NCBI GenBank assembly: GCA_910577675.1
Contig: CAJTOR010000003.1
Location: 32,077 to 96,076, forward strand
DNA: 64,000 nucleotides
Direction of reading: 5' to 3'
Origin: an uncultured Lachnospiraceae bacterium
Lineage (GTDB): Bacteria; Bacillota; Clostridia; Lachnospirales; Lachnospiraceae
Position 1 is the first letter of the stretch; every line of letters starts with the position of its first letter. The translations under genes and the position numbers were made by a program. The notes under the pieces are model-generated. The model was not told the DNA's origin and did no database searches. It saw only the letters and a list, made by a program, of their open reading frames with translations. This document shows positions 43,104 through 51,743 of this stretch, in pieces.

Positions 43104-43487
43104 TATTCTTTCCTTTCTGCTGTTTTGAGCCATATTGGTTATTTGTTGATATTACATGGTTGTTAAGTGGTTTGATAAAAAGGTTTATATTTTCAAATAA
43201 AGTTTTCCGGAAGGCATAAAGGATAGCTGGCAGCCGGATCATACTTAAATTATAGCAGGGAATGGAAGTTATGGCAATCTTTAGTTTATTGCAAAATGCC
43301 AGTTGGATTAGATTGAGTTGAGCTTATTTTATACATTAAGTGATAAATTGGTGATAGATTCGATTTAAAGTGCCGTCATTTTGCAAAATATATTTTTTGG
43401 GTGATTTAAGGATTATTTAATATTTTCCATGTTACAATAAATCCACTGCACAGCAGTTTCAAAAAAATTCGAGAAAGGAAATGGAAA
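43104..43487. other. Divergent intergenic region, ankyrin gene / ABC exporter
   Basis: A 384-bp AT-rich gap with no gene seen. It holds the minus-strand promoter listed separately and, before the exporter, an AT-rich stretch with a TACAAT at 43433-43438 but no good -35 box. No long inverted or direct repeat was noticed. Confidence 0.6.
43249..43277 (-). promoter_or_regulatory. Sigma-A promoter of the ankyrin gene
   Basis: On the minus strand: TTGCCA (43277-43272), 17-bp spacer, TATAAT (43254-43249), about 145 bp before the start codon. Confidence 0.75.
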
Positions 43488-45866
43488 ATGTATCTTCGAA
43501 TATTGAAAAAGGATTTAAAACGGAAGAAGACCATGAATGCAATTGTATTGATTTTTATTGTGCTGGCTTCAATGTTTATCGCAAGCAGCGCAAATAATCT
43601 GCTCACGGTCGCCACGGCACTCGACGAATATTTTGAGTTGGCGGATGTGCCGGATTACTGGTATGCAACCCCTTATCAGGAGGAAGCAGAACGCTTGCGT
43701 GCCTTTGTGCGGGAGAACGGTTACGGTCTAAATTCCGTGGAGCTGGTTCAGATTGATCCGAGGGATATTTTAGTTGACGGGGAATGTCTTGAATACGGCA
43801 ATACCGTAGTTCTTTCCGACCCGCGTGGCAGCAAGGTGTTTGACGGGGAAGGGAAGGAAATTACACAGGTGGGTGATGGGGAAATCTATATACCAGCCGG
43901 AATTTTTAACTCGGAAAAGGATGATTTTCGGGAAGGGGCTGTGATTGAGATTGAATTTGAGGGGGAGAAAAAAAGTTTTGTTTTAAAGGGTGCAACAAAG
44001 GATGCACTGTTTGGTTCCTCCATGATGGGAATGACGCGCTTTTTGGTAAGCGAGGGCGATTTCGAGTTTTTTAACCGTGACGGGCAGACAAGATTTGTTT
44101 CCCTTTCCGTTTACAGTGATGATCCGGATTATATGGAGAAATTTAATGAGATTGATCTGAGAACTACGATGAATGTTGACCGTGCGGGGATTAAGATGAT
44201 GTATATTATGGATACGCTGACTGCGGCGGTGGTGCTTGTTGTAAGTATATGCCTGATTCTGATATCCATGGTAATTTTAAGGTTTACCATACATTTTACT
44301 TTGAGCGAGGAGTTTCGGGAGATTGGGGTGATGAAAGCAGTCGGCATCCCGGACTATAAAATCCGCGGGCTTTACATTGTAAAATATCTTGCAATTTCCA
44401 CCGCAGGTTCGGTGATAGGACTGATTTTAAGTGTCCCGTTCGGCAGTCTTCTGATTGGGAGTGTATCAAAAAATATTATTATATCGGGAGAAAATAAATT
44501 TTTTGTTAATGTCCTGTGCGCTGTGGCGACGGCGGGTACAGTTGTTTTATTCTGTTATTTCTGCACAAGAAAAATCCGGGGATTTTCTCCGATTGACGCG
44601 GTAAGGAGCGGGCAGACCGGGGAGCGCTTTCACAAAAAAAGTGTGATTAAATTAAGCAGTGTCCACCTTGCACCCGTTGTTTTTATGGCGGTAAATGATA
44701 TTTTGAGCGGGATGAAAAAATATATTTCGATGGTTTTAATTTTTACGCTTGGGCTACTGCTTATAATTATTCCGATAAATACCATAAATACATTGAAATC
44801 GGATGGGTTGATTACGCTGTTTAATATGGCAGACTGCGATCTTGCGATTTCGCAGGAACTTTTGTTTTCTGCGGACGGGAAGAATAAGGAGATGATTTAT
44901 GAAAAGCTTAAAGAGGTGAAAGAGTTTTTGAGGGAGAACCAAATTGAGGCGGATGTTTTTCAGGAGATTATGTTCCGATTAAATATTTCCCGTATGGAAA
45001 TTTCCCAGGGGGAGATTTCCATACGGGAAAAGAAAAGTTCTTCCCTCGCGTTTCTTGGCGTTGGCGGGGTTACAACAGATCAGTATACTTACCTTAGAGG
45101 AACAGCTCCAAGTGAGAAGGGGGAGGTTGCCATCAGCTATATAACAGCGGATAAGATTGGCGCAGCCATCGGGGATACTGTCGAGATCGACTTTGGGGGA
45201 AAGACAAAAAAATTTATTGTGACTGCAATAAACCAGAGCATGAACAACTTGGGCGAAGGAATCCGTTTTTACGAGGGGGAGGAAATTGATTTTGATCTTG
45301 CGGTGGGGAGTTTTGCCATACAGATTCTATACCGTGATAATCCGGACAGGGAAACAGAAAAGGAACGCAAAGAACTGTTAAAACAGGAGTATAATGAAAC
45401 GGATGTGTTTTCGGCAGGTGAATATATCAATTATATGATCGGCGATGTGGCGGGACAGCTTGAGGGTGTCAAAAGCCTGATTCTGGGTGTTGTTTTATGT
45501 ATTAATATCCTGGTTGCACTCCTTATGATAAAGAGTTTTATTACAAGGGAGAAGGGGGAGATCGCGGTGTTAAAAGCGATTGGTTTTAAAAATACCTCCC
45601 TTGTGGCGTGGCAGTCGCTTAGGATCGGTATTGTGCTTTGTGTCAGCATTTTGCTTGGAACTTTAATTTCTAAGCCGCTTACAAAGCTTACAGTGCAGCC
45701 GGTCTTTCGGATGATGGGCGCTTACAGTATAGAATTTGAGATTGTGCCAATTGAGGTCTATGTGCTTTATCCATTTGTCCTGCTTCTTGCGACAGTACTT
45801 GCTGCCGTGCTCGGTGCAACACAGCTTCGCAAAATAACAGCCTCCGAAACCTCAAACATAGAATAA
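43488..45866 (+). CDS. ABC transporter permease, FtsX/MacB-like (two FtsX domains)
   Basis: A 792-residue membrane protein. It has an N-terminal segment (about 17-37), a large extracellular region (about 40-240), and a first FtsX domain of three segments (about 245-365; EEFREIGVMKAVGIP). A second segment set and extracellular region follow (to about 640), then a second FtsX domain (about 650-780; EKGEIAVLKAIGFKN). This matches lipoprotein- or peptide-exporting/resistance permeases of Gram-positives. The matching ATPase and a two-component system follow, an arrangement typical of antimicrobial-peptide sensing and resistance modules. RBS aaaggaaatgg. Confidence 0.9.
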   Translation: MYLRILKKDLKRKKTMNAIVLIFIVLASMFIASSANNLLTVATALDEYFELADVPDYWYATPYQEEAERLRAFVRENGYGLNSVELVQIDPRDILVDGECLEYGNTVVLSDPRGSKVFDGEGKEITQVGDGEIYIPAGIFNSEKDDFREGAVIEIEFEGEKKSFVLKGATKDALFGSSMMGMTRFLVSEGDFEFFNRDGQTRFVSLSVYSDDPDYMEKFNEIDLRTTMNVDRAGIKMMYIMDTLTAAVVLVVSICLILISMVILRFTIHFTLSEEFREIGVMKAVGIPDYKIRGLYIVKYLAISTAGSVIGLILSVPFGSLLIGSVSKNIIISGENKFFVNVLCAVATAGTVVLFCYFCTRKIRGFSPIDAVRSGQTGERFHKKSVIKLSSVHLAPVVFMAVNDILSGMKKYISMVLIFTLGLLLIIIPINTINTLKSDGLITLFNMADCDLAISQELLFSADGKNKEMIYEKLKEVKEFLRENQIEADVFQEIMFRLNISRMEISQGEISIREKKSSSLAFLGVGGVTTDQYTYLRGTAPSEKGEVAISYITADKIGAAIGDTVEIDFGGKTKKFIVTAINQSMNNLGEGIRFYEGEEIDFDLAVGSFAIQILYRDNPDRETEKERKELLKQEYNETDVFSAGEYINYMIGDVAGQLEGVKSLILGVVLCINILVALLMIKSFITREKGEIAVLKAIGFKNTSLVAWQSLRIGIVLCVSILLGTLISKPLTKLTVQPVFRMMGAYSIEFEIVPIEVYVLYPFVLLLATVLAAVLGATQLRKITASETSNIE

Positions 45867-45879
45867 CAACAAACATATG

Positions 45880-46093
45880 CGCGGAACTAAAACAGCGAAA
45901 CACCGGACAGCGCCCGGAAGGATTTTACAGCGCAGGGCGGGGGAAAATACTTCCAAGGATAGGGGGTGCGGGAAGGAGTTACGCGGAACTAAAACAGCGT
46001 AACTCCGGACAGCGCCCGGAAGGATTTTACACCGCAGGGCGGGGGAAAATCCTTCCAAGGATAGGGAGTGCGGGAAGGAGTTACGCGGAACTT
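45880..46093. repeat. 102-bp tandem duplication with nested hairpins
   Basis: Units start at 45880 and 45982, with the first ten bases of a third at 46084. In unit 2, GGAAGGATTTT (46018-46028) pairs with AAAATCCTTCC (46046-46056), inside an outer stem CGTAACTCC (45998-46006) with GGAGTTACG (46077-46085). Across the junction, GGAGTTACGC (45976-45985) can instead pair with GCGTAACTCC (45997-46006). It lies between the exporter's permease and ATPase genes. Confidence 0.92.
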
Positions 46094-46112
46094 ATAATAG
46101 GAGAAATAAATT

Positions 46113-46880
46113 ATGGAATCGATTTTGAAAGTGAAAGATTTGTGTAAGACTTATATTGTAAACAAGCGCCAGAACAATGTCCTGCGAAATGTGAGTTTTG
46201 AGGTGGGAAAGGGTGAGATGTTGGCAGTGATGGGACCTTCCGGATCAGGAAAATCAACCCTGTTGTATACGGTTTCCGGAATGGACACCCCGACCTCGGG
46301 GGAGGTGGATTTTTGTGGCAGCGACATCGCGAAAATGAATGCTGGGGAATTATCAAAGCTGAGGCTTGACCGGATGGGCTTTATATTCCAGCAGATGTAT
46401 ATGCTGAAAAATCTGACCGTGCTCGACAATATTATACTGCCGGCCTTCCAGTCAAAAGAAAACACAAAGAGCCGGAAAGAAAAACTTGCCGACGGGCAGA
46501 GGCTGATGAAAAAACTGGGGATAGCGCAGATCGCAGACAATGATATCAACGAAGTTTCCGGCGGGCAGCTCCAGCGCGCCTGCATCTGCCGCAGCATGAT
46601 AAACAGCCCGCAGATGATTTTTGCCGACGAGCCGACAGGGGCACTTAACCGCGCCGCATCGGATGAGGTGATGGAGGAATTGATAAAACTGAATGCGGAG
46701 GGGACAACTGTTATGCTTGTAACCCACGATGTGCTGGTGGCGGCAAAATGTAAGCGGGTACTCTATATTGTTGACGGGAACATTAAAGGGGAGTATACTT
46801 TGGGGGAATACGATGTTGCGGCGGGGATGCGCGGGCGTGAGAGAGTGCTTGCTGGCTGGCTGATGGAGATGGGCTGGTAG
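46113..46880 (+). CDS. ABC transporter ATP-binding protein, MacB/LolD type
   Basis: A 255-residue ATPase: Walker A GPSGSGKST, signature VSGGQLQRACI (slightly atypical), Walker B MIFADEPTGALN, switch His in LVTHDVLVAAKC. It partners the FtsX-type permease upstream. RBS: ataggagaaataaatt. The 246-bp gap from the permease is filled by a tandem hairpin repeat, which may tune the relative levels of the two subunits. Confidence 0.93.
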   Translation: MESILKVKDLCKTYIVNKRQNNVLRNVSFEVGKGEMLAVMGPSGSGKSTLLYTVSGMDTPTSGEVDFCGSDIAKMNAGELSKLRLDRMGFIFQQMYMLKNLTVLDNIILPAFQSKENTKSRKEKLADGQRLMKKLGIAQIADNDINEVSGGQLQRACICRSMINSPQMIFADEPTGALNRAASDEVMEELIKLNAEGTTVMLVTHDVLVAAKCKRVLYIVDGNIKGEYTLGEYDVAAGMRGRERVLAGWLMEMGW

Positions 46881-46977
46881 GAGAATAGTGTGAAAAATAG
46901 TTCTATTTGAGCCGCCCAAAGCGGTATGGGGATTAATATGGCTTGCCGCATAAATACGGGAGGGGGTGTAAATACCG

Positions 46978-47640
46978 GTGGTGGATATTTTAATTGTGGA
47001 AGACAACAGGGAACTTTCGGGGCTGCTTTGTGATTTCTTAAAAGGGGAGCGTTACAGCGTGGCGGTGGCAGAAAGCGGGGAGCAGGCGCTTGCCATATAT
47101 AACAGGGAAGGGGTAAAGCTTGTGATTCTCGATATTATGTTGCCGGGGATGGATGGTTTTGCAGTCTGCAAAAAAATCCGCAGTGGAGGGAATACGCCGA
47201 TTTTAATTGTCAGTGCGAAGACGGCGAAAGAAGATAAACTGAACGGTCTTTTGCAGGGGGCGGATGACTATATTGAGAAGCCGTATGATATCGATATTAT
47301 GCTTGCGAAAATCGACGGGATTTTCAAGCGCCGCTATGCGTTTGATACGCTTTCTGACGGGGAACTTTTTGTGAACCGGGCGGCGCGCACGGTCACAAAG
47401 GGAGGCAGGGAAATTGAGATGAGGGCAAAGGAATTTGACCTTTTGGTGCTGCTGCTAGAAAACAGGGGAAGGGCGCTTGACAAGGAGTATATTTTTGAAC
47501 AGATATGGGGGAGCGATAGCTTTTCCGAGCCGCAGACACTGACTGTCCATATCAAATGGCTGCGTGAAAAGATTGAGGAGAACCCTAAGCACCCGCAGAA
47601 AATCCTGACCGTCTGGGGTGTGGGGTACCGTTACTTATGA
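46978..47640 (+). CDS. OmpR-family response regulator
   Basis: A receiver domain (residues 1-115) with acidic pocket E8-D9, phospho-acceptor D52 in VILDIMLPGMDG and the conserved Lys in YIEKPYD. A winged-helix DNA-binding domain (about 125-220; REIEMRAKEFDLLVLLL, then VHIKWLREKIEENP) follows. The GTG start follows gggaggggg. Its stop overlaps the kinase start (ATGA). It probably controls the adjacent exporter. Confidence 0.95.
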   Translation: MVDILIVEDNRELSGLLCDFLKGERYSVAVAESGEQALAIYNREGVKLVILDIMLPGMDGFAVCKKIRSGGNTPILIVSAKTAKEDKLNGLLQGADDYIEKPYDIDIMLAKIDGIFKRRYAFDTLSDGELFVNRAARTVTKGGREIEMRAKEFDLLVLLLENRGRALDKEYIFEQIWGSDSFSEPQTLTVHIKWLREKIEENPKHPQKILTVWGVGYRYL

Positions 47641-48914
47641 GGGGGTTTAACCGGATTTTGGCGGCTGTCGCTATTGTAACCGCAATAATATTTCTCTGTG
47701 CAAATCTTTTTCTGGCTTATTGCGGGGATTTTAGCCGGGAAAGACCGTACCGGGTGGAAGTAAGCCGGATTGCGAAAGAAATCGGGAGGAACGGGTTTGA
47801 GGCACTTTCGCTTGAAGGATATCGGTATGTGGTCAATGTGGAAAAAATAGGGGAAGAAGTTTCGGATGGCTATTGGGATATCGCAGTTGGTGGGAGTGTA
47901 TACAGCTTTGAGGGGAATTGTGATTATCTTATCCGCGGAATCGAAGGGATACTCTATCGCTTTGATTATATTGTGGATGCGGGGGATGGCAGAAGAATTG
48001 TATTTTTAGTAAATATTGTGCTTGGCATAATGGGTCTTTTGATATTTGGCATCTTGTTCTATGTCCGTTCTCAGATTCTTCGACCTTTAAAAGAACTTGT
48101 GGATGTTCCGCGCCAGCTCTCCCGCGGGATGCTTACCGTCCCTATAAAGGAGAATAAAAACCGTTTTTTCGGGCAGCTTGCCTGGGGGATGGATTTGCTG
48201 CGGGAGAGTATGGAGGAACAAAAAAAGCAGGCATTGAGGCAGCAGCAAGAGCATGAAACAATGCTTTCTTCACTTTCGCACGATATTAAGACACCGCTTT
48301 CGGCAATCAAGTTATACGCGAAAGCCCTGGAGAGAGGGCTGTACGAGGAGCGGGGGCGGCAGTTGGAAATTATGGGGAACATTGGGAAAAAAGCGGATGA
48401 AATCGAGGTGTATGTCGGGCAGTTGACAAAAGCCCTGAGGGAGGATTTTTTAAGTCTTTCCATAAAGAATGAGGAGTTTTATCTTTCTGCACTTTTGCAG
48501 GAGATAAAGCAGCACTATCGGGAAAGCCTATTGCTTGCGGGGACGGATTTTATTGTTGTGCAATCTTTTGATTGCCTTTTGGCGGGCGATATGGACCGCG
48601 GTGTCGAGGTTTTGCAGAATTTTGTGGAAAATGCTATTAAATATGGCGATGGCAAGTGGATTTCGCTTGATTTTTCTCAGGAGGAGGATTGTGTGCTGGC
48701 AACTGTGAGAAACAGTGGATGTACGCTTTTTGATTCGGAGCTGCCCCATATTTTTGAAAGTTTCTGGCGCGGCTCAAATGTCGGTGCAGTGCCCGGGAGC
48801 GGGCTGGGGCTTTTTATATGCCGCCAGCTAATGCACAGGATGGGCGGGGAAGTTTTTGCGGCGAGGGAGGGGGATGTATTTGCAGTGACGGCGGTATTTG
48901 GAAAAGCCTTATAA
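47637..48914 (+). CDS. Sensor histidine kinase
   Basis: A 425-residue kinase. It has membrane segments near residues 6-27 and 122-143, enclosing an extracellular domain of about 95 residues, then a HAMP-like linker. The H box is LSHDIKTPLSAIK, the N box LQNFVENAIKYGDG and the G2 box GSGLGLFICRQL. It pairs with the response regulator upstream. Its last codons (VFGKAL) lie within the left copy of a 47-bp direct repeat that bounds the hicBA insertion. Confidence 0.94.
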   Translation: MRGFNRILAAVAIVTAIIFLCANLFLAYCGDFSRERPYRVEVSRIAKEIGRNGFEALSLEGYRYVVNVEKIGEEVSDGYWDIAVGGSVYSFEGNCDYLIRGIEGILYRFDYIVDAGDGRRIVFLVNIVLGIMGLLIFGILFYVRSQILRPLKELVDVPRQLSRGMLTVPIKENKNRFFGQLAWGMDLLRESMEEQKKQALRQQQEHETMLSSLSHDIKTPLSAIKLYAKALERGLYEERGRQLEIMGNIGKKADEIEVYVGQLTKALREDFLSLSIKNEEFYLSALLQEIKQHYRESLLLAGTDFIVVQSFDCLLAGDMDRGVEVLQNFVENAIKYGDGKWISLDFSQEEDCVLATVRNSGCTLFDSELPHIFESFWRGSNVGAVPGSGLGLFICRQLMHRMGGEVFAAREGDVFAVTAVFGKAL

Positions 48915-48932
48915 GCGCTTACCAGGAAAAAA

Positions 48933-48967
48933 CGGAAATCCGTACCAGCTACAGATTTCCGCTTTTA
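48933..48967. terminator. Bidirectional terminator inside the hicBA cassette
   Basis: CGGAAATC (48933-48940) pairs with GATTTCCG (48954-48961). CTTTTATTTT follows on the plus strand (kinase side) and TTTTTT on the minus strand (hicA side). Confidence 0.85.
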
Positions 48968-49009
48968 TTTTGCGGTGTATTGCAATAGCGGCTAATAAAA
49001 CAATAATGG

Positions 49010-49204
49010 TTAAAACTTGTAATTTATTCCACTTTGTTTTAATATTGCATTTGCAGTATGCCTAGATTTGATTTTTGTATCAACTGTTACATGACATCCT
49101 GAGAGAGGACTGTACCAAATATCGTGGTCACCTTTTCCATGTCGCAGGAATGTACATCCATTCTGTGACAGGAGCATCCGCACTTTTTTTTCATATTCTG
49201 CCAT
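49010..49204 (-). CDS. hicA: HicA family mRNA interferase toxin
   Basis: A 64-residue HicA-type dsRBD-like toxin. It has the family pattern GCTFLRHGKGDHDIWYSP with the catalytic His (the GDH position), and the C-terminal HTANAILKQSGI helix. HicA cleaves mRNA independently of ribosomes. It begins in the stop codon of hicB (TAATG), so translation is coupled. The antitoxin-first order is less common than hicA-hicB but known for DUF1902-type antitoxins. Confidence 0.88.
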   Translation of the reverse strand: MAEYEKKVRMLLSQNGCTFLRHGKGDHDIWYSPLSGCHVTVDTKIKSRHTANAILKQSGINYKF

Positions 49205-49422
49205 TATAGAACCACCCTTTCATGGCGCTCTGAACGGAAAGACAATGAAAAAGTCTTTTCTTTTGCAGAGTTTAGGGAAAGTAGTTCTGGCACGGCAAAA
49301 CGTGTGCGTTCCAACAGAGCGTCAAAGGAACCTGATTCCAAGACAAGACCAGGAATATCCTCGCTGGTAGCAATCCATACGCCAGCTTCGTTATCCCAGG
49401 TGAAATTGATAATATATTCCAT
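49204..49422 (-). CDS. hicB: HicB-like antitoxin (DUF1902)
   Basis: A 72-residue protein of the DUF1902/HicB partial RNase H fold: YIINFTWDNEAGVWIATSEDIPGLVLES is the usual substrate-like beginning (only part given). It neutralises HicA. It has no visible C-terminal DNA-binding domain, so autoregulation may be weak or indirect. RBS aggagg is 10 bases before the ATG. It is paired with hicA directly downstream. Confidence 0.87.
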   Translation of the reverse strand: MEYIINFTWDNEAGVWIATSEDIPGLVLESGSFDALLERTRFAVPELLSLNSAKEKTFSLSFRSERHERVVL

Positions 49423-49445
49423 TCATGTGTACCTCCTGTAAAACT

Positions 49446-49473
49446 ATTATAGCATAGCTTTGAAATTTGTAAA
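49446..49473 (-). promoter_or_regulatory. Promoter of hicBA
   Basis: On the minus strand: TTTACA (49473-49468), 16-bp spacer, TATAAT (49451-49446), 24 bp before hicB. It lies fully inside the repeat-bounded cassette. Confidence 0.75.
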
Positions 49474-49528
49474 CAGGATATAGGAAAAAGGAGGTTGACG
49501 GCAGTATTTGGAAAAGCCTTATAAGCGC

Positions 49529-50419
49529 TTACCAGGAAAAAATTTCTTTGATTTTTGTAAGCAGAGGAAAGCGGATTTTCGGTTTCTCTGTTTCTCTTGG
49601 CGCGTAATCAAACAGGATGCGGCAGGTCTGTTCACAGAATTCCATACTTGCATCCGTGGACTTAAAAAGCGCCTCGTCGGGGAAGATAAGGGCGTATTCC
49701 TCCTCGGTCAGAAGTTCGCGCAGTTCTTCCTTTGATTCGGCGGGAAGTGTCCCCGTTGTAACGTCGATAAAACAGAGCTGCGGGAAGACAAGGCACCACC
49801 AGTTTTTTCCGGATGCGCTGCCAAGGCATATTTTTAATGCATCGTATTCCCCGGCAGGAAGTACCAGATCCCCGTAGAGTTTGATCGGAAAATAGGTACT
49901 TGAAAGCCTTGCACTCGCCGTGTAGGAAAATCCGTTATCCGAAAGAACTTTGTTTGCGGTAGCGGTGAGTGAATCTAACTGGGAGCTTATAATCTCAATA
50001 GCTTCCTGCTTTGTCGTTACATTCTCCAGATAGGGTTTGAGATATGTAATGACAGCGTCACGGACGGCGAGCTTTACGTTTTGGTCAGCATCGGAATTGC
50101 TGTCCGCGATAATATGAAGGCGCAGTACCTGCTCAGCAAGCGCTGCCTGTAAGGCGGGTGCATTTGCGGATGCAATCTGCGGGTCGTCGCAAGAATCTGC
50201 CGGCGCGGCATTCGAAAAAGCAATGTGGCGGCATGATTTTGCAGTATCCGCAAAGCTTTTCAGTGCCACGGGAAATGGCGGCAATTCTTGGGTACTTCGG
50301 CAGCCCATCAAAAATAGCAGGAATCCCAGCCAGAAAAACAAAGCTACAACAAAAAGTGAAAACAGCATAAAAATAAGTGGGAGGAAGCCTGTGGGCTTCT
50401 TTAATTTTTTTGTACTCAT
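49529..50419 (-). CDS. spoIIR: Stage II sporulation protein R
   Basis: The forespore-made secreted signal that activates SpoIIGA, which then cleaves pro-sigma-E in the mother cell. The 296-residue protein has an N-terminal membrane/signal segment (about residues 12-40), a linker of about 50 residues, and the SpoIIR domain with the hallmark LRLHIIADSNSDADQ and VKLAVRD. The ending is NWWCLVFPQLCF...EIFSW. The last codons lie in the right copy of the 47-bp repeat. It is convergent with the histidine kinase gene across the hicBA insertion. Confidence 0.95.
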   Translation of the reverse strand: MSTKKLKKPTGFLPLIFMLFSLFVVALFFWLGFLLFLMGCRSTQELPPFPVALKSFADTAKSCRHIAFSNAAPADSCDDPQIASANAPALQAALAEQVLRLHIIADSNSDADQNVKLAVRDAVITYLKPYLENVTTKQEAIEIISSQLDSLTATANKVLSDNGFSYTASARLSSTYFPIKLYGDLVLPAGEYDALKICLGSASGKNWWCLVFPQLCFIDVTTGTLPAESKEELRELLTEEEYALIFPDEALFKSTDASMEFCEQTCRILFDYAPRETEKPKIRFPLLTKIKEIFSW

Positions 50420-50632
50420 AAATATAAAATCCTTTCTGCAATGATTTTACTCTTTCCGCATATAATCTAGCGGGGCTTAACCGGAATAAGTGAGCCTAGT
50501 TTTGTTCCTGCTACAAGTATTGCCATGCGGTAAGGCATTTATTCAAGCCATGCTTTTTTGGATTGAATTGTGTGTGGGCTTGTGGTAAAATAGTAGAATA
50601 TGGATAGAATGCCTTAGAAAGAGGGGATAATA

Positions 50633-51709
50633 ATGAAAAAAACAGTGGTGGTTTTGTTTGGCGGGCAGTCTTCGGAACATGAGATATCCTGCATGTCCGC
50701 GCAGACAGTAGTGGGCGCGATGGACAAAGATAAATATAATGTGATTTTGATCGGTATCACAAAGGAGGGGCATTGGCTGCATGTTCCGCATGTGAACCGG
50801 ATTGCGGATGGGAGCTGGTATAAAAGCGGGAAGCGCGCGGTGATTTCGCCGGATGCGGGGATGCACTCCGTCCTTGTTTTTTCCGATCCGGAATGCGAGG
50901 GGAGCGCCGCAGTTTCCGCCATTGTAGTGGATGTGGTATTCCCGGTGCTCCACGGGCTTTTCGGAGAGGACGGTACGGTGCAGGGGCTTCTTGAACTGGC
51001 GAAAATCCCGTATGTGGGGTGCGGCGTGCTGGCATCCGCAGTTTCCATGGATAAGCTGTACACGAAATTGATAGTGGAGAGATTAAAGATACGGCAGGCG
51101 CGCTATGTGGGTGTGGGGCGGCATGAACTTGCCGGGGAATGTTTAGATGCAGTGGAACGTGTGGAAGGTGCACTTTCCTACCCGGTTTTTGTCAAGCCCG
51201 CCAATGCGGGTTCTTCCCGCGGCGTGTCGAGGGCGGAGAACAGGGAGGAGTTAATCAGGGCTCTGAAACTTGCTGCGGAGCATGACCGCAAGATACTGGT
51301 GGAGGAAATGATTGTCGGGCGGGAGATTGAATGTGCGGTTTTGGGCGGTCAGGATGCTAAAGCTTCAGGGGTTGGAGAGATCCTTGCGGCGGCAGAATTC
51401 TATGATTACGACGCAAAGTATAACAGTGAGGAATCAAAGACTGTAATCTCGCCGGAGCTGCCGGAAGAAAAGGTGGAGGAGATAAGGCGGGATGCTTTAA
51501 GGATTTTTGGCGCGGTGGATGGATATGGGCTTTCCAGGGTGGATTTTTTTATTGAGGATGGCACGGGCGAAGTGGTGTTTAACGAGATCAATACCATGCC
51601 TGGCTTTACATCCATCAGTATGTACCCAATGCTCTTTGAGGCGCAGGGTATATCAAAAAAGGATCTGGTTGACGGGCTGATTGATATGGCATATGCGCGC
51701 GCTTTATAA
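50633..51709 (+). CDS. ddl: D-alanine-D-alanine ligase
   Basis: An ATP-grasp ligase making D-Ala-D-Ala for peptidoglycan. The 358-residue protein has the N-terminal VLFGGQSSEHEISCMSA, the central VKPANAGSSRGVSRA and the C-terminal EINTMPGFTSISMYP. The last has the Tyr-type (not VanA-type) signature context of ordinary Ddl. The start follows agagggga. It is followed 34 bp later by murI, so two cell-wall precursor genes sit together. Confidence 0.96.
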   Translation: MKKTVVVLFGGQSSEHEISCMSAQTVVGAMDKDKYNVILIGITKEGHWLHVPHVNRIADGSWYKSGKRAVISPDAGMHSVLVFSDPECEGSAAVSAIVVDVVFPVLHGLFGEDGTVQGLLELAKIPYVGCGVLASAVSMDKLYTKLIVERLKIRQARYVGVGRHELAGECLDAVERVEGALSYPVFVKPANAGSSRGVSRAENREELIRALKLAAEHDRKILVEEMIVGREIECAVLGGQDAKASGVGEILAAAEFYDYDAKYNSEESKTVISPELPEEKVEEIRRDALRIFGAVDGYGLSRVDFFIEDGTGEVVFNEINTMPGFTSISMYPMLFEAQGISKKDLVDGLIDMAYARAL

Positions 51710-51743
51710 GGCGGTCTGAATTTTTATTCTGGGAGGATTTAAT

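Larger units (their letters stand above)
48886..49542. mobile_element. hicBA cassette bounded by a 47-bp direct repeat
   Basis: Bases 48886-48932 recur at 49496-49542 with a single G/A difference. The repeat contains the 3' end of the kinase gene (plus strand), four bases, and the 3' end of spoIIR (minus strand), so removing 610 bp would restore a simple convergent kinase-spoIIR junction. Between the repeats lies a complete unit: promoter, hicB, hicA and terminator. No recombinase is present. Mechanism unknown; the repeat is far longer than a usual transposon target duplication. Confidence 0.8.

Noticed and set aside
45852..46058. Minus-strand frame with a 34-residue repeat over the tandem duplication.
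   Set aside because: It is open only because 102 is divisible by three; no RBS or known domain. Kept as a repeat feature instead.
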